A DNA stretch of 39,453 bases from an uncultured Burkholderiales Genera incertae sedis bacterium (GTDB lineage: Bacteria; Pseudomonadota; Gammaproteobacteria; Burkholderiales; Eutrophovitaceae), in assembly GCA_905479505.1 (NCBI GenBank), contig CAJQMS010000075.1, forward strand, positions 1 through 39,453, given 5' to 3'. The notes under the pieces were generated by a model that was given only the letters and a program-made list of their open reading frames with translations, searched no databases and was not told the origin of the DNA. A program made the translations under genes and the position numbers. Positions 35,488 through 39,453 of this stretch are shown here, one piece after another. Numbering within the stretch: the first letter of the stretch is position 1; every line of letters begins with the position of its first letter.

Positions 35488-37203
35488 TTATCGCTTTTGG
35501 TTATATCGCAAAAAATTGAAATCACACCCCAGGGGGGCTTGGGTCACCGTCTCGTAGTAAAGTCGCGCGTACCCTCTACTCGGGATATCAGGTGCCTTCC
35601 AATTTCTTTGACGAAGTGCCAGTTCTTCTTCAGAAACTAAGAGATCCAGCTTTTTCTCCTTCACCGACAGTCGTATTTGATCACCCGTTCGGACAAAAGC
35701 TAAGCTTCCGCCTGAAGACGCATCGGGCGAGACGTGCAATACAACTGTACCGAAAGCAGTACCGCTCATTCTCGCATCCGAAATACGAACCATATCCTTT
35801 ACACCTCGCGCTGCGAGCTTTTTAGGGATAGGTAGATACCCTGCCTCCGGCATACAAGACGCACTTTTTGGGCCCGCATTTTTCAAGACTAAAAAATCGT
35901 CCTCTGTCACGTCTAACTCTTCCGAATCGATGCGACTGCTCAGATCCTCTAACGATTCAAAAACTACGGCCCTTCCCGTACGCTCAAAAAGTCTAGAATC
36001 AGCAGCGGCCCGTTTTATGATGGCGCCTGTAGGTGCTAAAGTACCAAAAAGCGCAATTAATCCACCCTCCTTTTGATACGGCTCTTTAAACTTACGAATA
36101 ACATTTCGATCCACCCATTTCGGCGGTTCAGATAACCATTGTCCTAAAGTTTCACCCGTAACAGTCAAACAATCTAAATGCAGTTGATGTTTTAATTCAT
36201 GCAAAACAGCAGTGAGACCGCCAGCCGCAAAGAGATCTTGCATATAATGATCGCCAGTAGGCTTCAAATTAACCAAAACAGGCGTCTCATCGGAGATACG
36301 ATTGATTGTTTCAAGCGGCAAGTCAATTCCACATCGCCCAGCGATAGCCGCTAAATGAACAACCGCATTGGTTGATCCGCTAATCGCAAGTAAGACCGTC
36401 AGAGCATTTTCAATAGCCTTCGAAGTAATAATTTGTTGCGGCAAAGGTGAGCCGCTCACTGCCATTTCCATGGCACGCTCACCACAGGCCTCAGCCAGAC
36501 GAAGTCGATCAGCATGAACAGCCGGAATAGCCGCCCCGCCAGGCAAGCTCATAACGAGAACCTCAGTAATACAAGCCATCGTGCTCGCCGTACCCATTAC
36601 CGCGCAGGTGCCAGCCGTCGTTGCTAGCTTGCCCTCGATATCGTTGATTCTTGCATCGGAGATCTCTCCCGCTCGATATTTGCCCCAAAACCGTCGACAA
36701 TCTGTACAAGCACCCAACTGTTCGCCTTCGAAAGGCATTGCCAACATGGGGCCGGTGACTAACTGAATAGACGGGATATTAGCCGATGCAATACCCATAA
36801 GTTGAGCAGGAACGGTCTTGTCGCAACCACCAATCACAACACATGCATCAATAGGTTGAGCCTTCAACATCTCCTCAACATCCATTGACATGAGATTTCT
36901 AAACATCATGCTGGTGGGAGATAGAAACACCTCACCCAACGAAATCGTCGGAAAATCAATCGGCAAACCCCCACGCTTTAGAACGCCTCGTTTCACTGCT
37001 TCAACCAAATCTGGCATCGACCGGTGACAATTATTGAATCCGCTGGGTGAGGTTGCTATACCAATAATAGGGCGACTTAAACTGTCTAACGAGTAGCCCA
37101 TTGATCTGGCAAATGAGCGGCGAAGATATGCCGCAAAACCAGGGTCACCGTAATTCGTCAAGTTTCGCGTGATACCTTGACTCATATTTTTTGGGTCAGT
37201 CAT
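35488..37203 (-). CDS. IlvD/Edd-family dehydratase (sugar-acid type)
   Basis: A 571-residue Fe-S dehydratase. Three cysteines that bind the cluster are Cys59 (FNNCH), Cys127 (GGCDKTVP) and Cys200 (GTCAVMGTAST). From memory these positions coincide with those of the L-arabinonate dehydratase of Rhizobium, a [2Fe-2S] enzyme of this family, and the GTCAVMGTASTMACITE form differs from the branched-chain IlvD pattern. The enzyme should turn a sugar acid (aldonate) into its 2-keto-3-deoxy form. ATG 37203 (or the internal Met7) is the start. It is single in its strand run, with the flavin operon 17 bases upstream. Confidence 0.88.
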   Translation of the reverse strand: MTDPKNMSQGITRNLTNYGDPGFAAYLRRSFARSMGYSLDSLSRPIIGIATSPSGFNNCHRSMPDLVEAVKRGVLKRGGLPIDFPTISLGEVFLSPTSMMFRNLMSMDVEEMLKAQPIDACVVIGGCDKTVPAQLMGIASANIPSIQLVTGPMLAMPFEGEQLGACTDCRRFWGKYRAGEISDARINDIEGKLATTAGTCAVMGTASTMACITEVLVMSLPGGAAIPAVHADRLRLAEACGERAMEMAVSGSPLPQQIITSKAIENALTVLLAISGSTNAVVHLAAIAGRCGIDLPLETINRISDETPVLVNLKPTGDHYMQDLFAAGGLTAVLHELKHQLHLDCLTVTGETLGQWLSEPPKWVDRNVIRKFKEPYQKEGGLIALFGTLAPTGAIIKRAAADSRLFERTGRAVVFESLEDLSSRIDSEELDVTEDDFLVLKNAGPKSASCMPEAGYLPIPKKLAARGVKDMVRISDARMSGTAFGTVVLHVSPDASSGGSLAFVRTGDQIRLSVKEKKLDLLVSEEELALRQRNWKAPDIPSRGYARLYYETVTQAPLGCDFNFLRYNQKR

Positions 37204-37220
37204 AAAATATTTACCGTTGA

Positions 37221-37664
37221 CTATCGATTACTAAGTTTACGAGTCTTAAACCCTCTCTGAATGTGCACCCAAGCAACCAGGGGGAGCGCTAGTCCAACTA
37301 CCCAATGAACGATTGCGCTAACATCTCGAATCCCTTCCGCACCTAAATAATATAGGAAATAGCCCGATACACTTAGCACCGCCATAGTCAACAACATAAA
37401 AATACCTGTCCACAGATTACGACGCATAGTCCAAGCACGCACTATGTGGCCTGGGATCACACTGCCAAGCCCAATCATCATTAAGGCTGCTGTTATTCCG
37501 TGGGTCGAAATGAGAAAGTGCTCGATGGGATGATGCATCGGCCCAAATTCACCTTCAATACGAACAAAATAATGAAAATAAAGCCATAACGCACCAGATA
37601 AAGTCAACACCACGCCGACAACGTAGAGATACCATTGATGAATTTGACCAAGTTTAATTGGCAT
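37221..37664 (-). CDS. Four-helix membrane protein, probable b-type cytochrome
   Basis: A 147-residue protein with four membrane helices: about residues 10-33, 51-78, 84-108 and 115-138. Histidines sit at or inside the helices (GHI and STHG in helix 2, HWVV and WVHI in helix 4, FHYF in helix 1, plus the HHPIEH loop), the pattern of small diheme b-type cytochromes that pass electrons between quinones and an outside partner. I do not recognise a named family. Its start overlaps the apbE stop by 11 bases, so it is translated together with the flavin genes and is likely their membrane electron partner. Confidence 0.7.
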   Translation of the reverse strand: MPIKLGQIHQWYLYVVGVVLTLSGALWLYFHYFVRIEGEFGPMHHPIEHFLISTHGITAALMMIGLGSVIPGHIVRAWTMRRNLWTGIFMLLTMAVLSVSGYFLYYLGAEGIRDVSAIVHWVVGLALPLVAWVHIQRGFKTRKLSNR

Positions 37665-38493
37665 AGCTTGTAATAGTCTTTTCCGTTCTTGGATAGCTCG
37701 TCACATGCTCACCATCGACAAGAAATCCGCGTGCATCAAATTGATGAAGTAACGTGTCACCCTCGCTTTTAAGCATTAGGATACACTTTGTGAGCGCATC
37801 TGCCATAACACAAGTGGGCGCCATGACAGAGGCAGAAACGCCGAAAGGCACGGCACGTCCTGTCCGAGGATCTAGAACGGCTCCAGATTGGTTATAACTT
37901 TTTTCATCATGATAAATAGCGCTAGTGGCGAACGCGGCATCTTTCAATTCTAACGATACGACCGATTCACTTGGCCGCAATGGATGGCGCACGAAGATGG
38001 GATGAGGCGCACCAAAAACTCTGATATCGCCCCCGGCATTGACGTACCCAGAAGGAGTGGACTGACTCTGTAAATATTCAACTGCCTGATCAACCGCATA
38101 ACCTTTCGCGATTCCTCCGAGATCAATCGAACCGGCAGCCACTCGGCAAACTTTTCTCTCATCCATCAACTTGAGAATACGACCGTTATTCTTTTGAGCA
38201 GCAGAGATACTGAATACGCCGCGACTGAGAGCTGTGAGATGTTCGGATAATTGCAAGATAGACCAAAGTTGCTGCGAAACCACTAAAGATCCGTTCATTT
38301 CTAAATCATTAATTTGCGAAACTTCACTTTGTTTATCAAACCGACTCATGGCGCGTTCTATGTTTTCAATTTTGAGGAAGGACTCGGAAATCAATTCCTG
38401 CGCCTCCGCCGCCTCAGTGTCGCTAACTCCGATTTCCACCACCGTACCCAGTAGAGGACGTGCCCGCTTATTGACTTTTGAGGTAAACGTCAT
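37654..38493 (-). CDS. apbE: FAD:protein FMN transferase
   Basis: A 279-residue magnesium-dependent enzyme that attaches FMN from FAD to a Thr of flavoproteins. RPLLGTVVEIG, AMSRFDKQSEVSQIN, DLGGIAKGYAVDQAVEYL, YVNAGGDIRVFG and APTCVMADALTK are the family motifs. Its start overlaps the FMN-binding protein gene by 26 bases and its end overlaps the four-helix gene by 11 bases. The usual lipoprotein signal peptide is missing: the protein begins almost directly at the first conserved motif. Confidence 0.92.
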   Translation of the reverse strand: MTFTSKVNKRARPLLGTVVEIGVSDTEAAEAQELISESFLKIENIERAMSRFDKQSEVSQINDLEMNGSLVVSQQLWSILQLSEHLTALSRGVFSISAAQKNNGRILKLMDERKVCRVAAGSIDLGGIAKGYAVDQAVEYLQSQSTPSGYVNAGGDIRVFGAPHPIFVRHPLRPSESVVSLELKDAAFATSAIYHDEKSYNQSGAVLDPRTGRAVPFGVSASVMAPTCVMADALTKCILMLKSEGDTLLHQFDARGFLVDGEHVTSYPRTEKTITSYAN

Positions 38494-39016
38494 AAGTTGC
38501 CAACACCCGGTTAACCCCCTCGGTTATGTGTCGGCAAGACATTGTTGCTCCAGAGATATTCTTAATTTCTTCCCCTAAATCTAACTGTGAGCCCGGCTTA
38601 CTGCCCACAAACTGCGCTCGCCAACGCGGGTTACGAATTTCATACCCATAGCTCTCACGGTAGACCAAAATCTCAATTTGCCTAACCTCTCCTGAAGGAC
38701 TTAACGCTAACGCATAAGTTATGTACTCATGCTTACCTATCACCTCATCCACAATAAAATAGCCCGACACCTCGCCCCCATCAAACACCGTCCACGTGGG
38801 TAGGGTTCGTCGATCAACTTTCACGCCGGAAGCCGCCTTTATCGCTTTTTTTGCGGCGCTATTGATTTTGATATCAGACTTTTCGAACGAAGCAGACTCG
38901 CCGAACATGAGCTTTTGAGCCTGCTCAACAGTTAGATACTCGGCCGCTTGAACCTGTCCGGCGACCGCAACAGCTGCCACGGGAATTCCAATTAACTTGA
39001 ACCAGTCATTATTCAT
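38468..39016 (-). CDS. Exported FMN-binding domain protein
   Basis: A 182-residue protein with a signal peptide (residues 1-25, cleavage near VQAAEY) and one FMN_bind domain. The flavinylation motif SGATMSC is at 155-161, with Thr158 the predicted FMN attachment site for ApbE, which is encoded immediately downstream. Domain features include VSGYFIVDEVIGKHE and SPSGEVRQIEILVYRESYG. This would place a covalent flavin in the periplasm to pass electrons. 13 bases after the quinone oxidoreductase end. The length (one domain only) suggests a small electron carrier rather than a subunit like NqrC. Confidence 0.9.
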   Translation of the reverse strand: MNNDWFKLIGIPVAAVAVAGQVQAAEYLTVEQAQKLMFGESASFEKSDIKINSAAKKAIKAASGVKVDRRTLPTWTVFDGGEVSGYFIVDEVIGKHEYITYALALSPSGEVRQIEILVYRESYGYEIRNPRWRAQFVGSKPGSQLDLGEEIKNISGATMSCRHITEGVNRVLATYDVYLKSQ

Positions 39017-39029
39017 CTTGATTGGCGTA

Positions 39030-39453
39030 TCAGAGGGTTGTCGAGAGCACTACTTTACCAATCACACGCTTTTGAAGAAGCTCGTTAAGCGCCTCACCTG
39101 CTTGCTCAAGTGGATACACCTTATGAATGTGTGGTGATATTTTTCCCTGGTCAAAAAGATCCATCAGCTCTTGATTATTACTCTTATTAAGGTCTGGCTC
39201 ACGTTTCGTAAACTCACCCCAAAAAACACCAACTACCGAACACCCTTTGAGTAACGGTATGTTGAGGGGTACTTTCGGAATCTCACCAGCGGCGAAACCA
39301 ACAACCAGAAATCGTCCACCCCAACTCATATCCCGTATCGCTTTCTCAGAAAAGGACCCACCAACAGGGTCGTATATCACATCAACCCCGACCTTGCGTG
39401 ATTTCCTTCACACACTGGCGTAAATCGTCCTCCGCGTAATTGATTAAGTGATC
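39030..39453 (-). CDS. Zinc-free quinone oxidoreductase-type protein, C-terminal part, with apparent frameshift, 5' end outside window
   Basis: The C-terminal part of an NADPH:quinone oxidoreductase of the medium-chain dehydrogenase group. The clear part reads from about 39390 to the stop at 39030: DVIYDPVGGSFSEKAI, GGRFLVVGFAAGEIPK, NIPLLKGCSVVGVFWG, and the ending KVVLS. Upstream, the protein sequence continues well only in another frame (HLINYAEDDLRQCVKEITQGRG), which meets a TGA right after the GGGG run at 39386-39389. So a one- or two-base change at this homopolymer splits the gene, either truly or through sequencing error. Start lies beyond the right edge. Confidence 0.78.

Noticed and set aside
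1..39453. tRNA genes, rRNA genes, CRISPR arrays, insertion sequences
   Set aside because: Scanning by eye showed no cloverleaf with a TTCGANTC-type arm, no spaced direct repeats and no transposase motifs; a tool-based search could still find a weak one.

Overview
The window (39,453 bases) reads as an ordinary chromosomal segment of a free-living, aerobic, moderately AT-rich member of the Pseudomonadota. A betaproteobacterial or nearby gammaproteobacterial relative is the best guess. The pointers are a long-form IF-1 of 81 residues, a DUF1840 protein, RlmJ, a TAXI-type TRAP system, a PuuD-like membrane protein and many CoA and oxidoreductase genes. I see no tRNA, rRNA operon, insertion sequence, integrase, phage gene or CRISPR array.

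Layout. 1-4435 (-) is most of a giant tandem UvrA (two UvrA units in one chain) that runs off the left edge. 4540-8321 (+) holds a TerB-like protein, then a ChaN-type lipoprotein-family protein fused to a PDZ domain, directly abutting a secreted M1-like metallopeptidase. 8326-11086 (-) is a tight four-gene unit: a molybdenum-carrier/SLOG-like protein with a Ser/Asp repeat tail, a MazG-like pyrophosphohydrolase, the 23S rRNA methyltransferase RlmJ and a RecE-like PD-(D/E)XK nuclease. 11087-11585 has no protein gene but contains a candidate 6S RNA on the + strand. 11586-16895 holds an unknown small protein, a CaiB/BaiF CoA-transferase, infA, a METTL7-like methyltransferase, an acyl-CoA synthetase, a secreted SRPBCC protein and a DUF1840 protein.

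16961-22419 (+) encodes an SDR, a GST with an extra C-terminal domain, a TAXI solute-binding lipoprotein with its fused TRAP permease, and a TerC-family protein. 22431-29306 (-) is a catabolic block: SMP-30-like lactonase, SDR, amidase, sirtuin, esterase, LinB-like haloalkane dehalogenase and a PaaG-like enoyl-CoA hydratase/isomerase. 29572-30174 (+) is a PuuD-like membrane protein ending in a clear terminator. 30309-32357 (-) is a DadA-type D-amino-acid dehydrogenase with an SDR. 32477-35469 (+) pairs an acyl-CoA synthetase with an M20 deacylase. 35488-37203 (-) is a sugar-acid-type IlvD/Edd dehydratase. 37221-39016 (-) is an overlapping operon of a four-helix cytochrome b-like protein, ApbE flavin transferase and an exported FMN-binding protein. 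The right edge carries a frameshifted quinone oxidoreductase fragment.

How the genes work together. The right two thirds look like uptake (TRAP) and degradation of organic acids, amides, esters, organohalides and sugar acids through CoA thioesters. The most interesting units are the 8326-11086 nucleic-acid/nucleotide operon, the 37221-39016 flavin electron-transfer operon, the tandem UvrA and the putative 6S RNA. All assignments come from reading the sequence and remembered family motifs; no searches were run.
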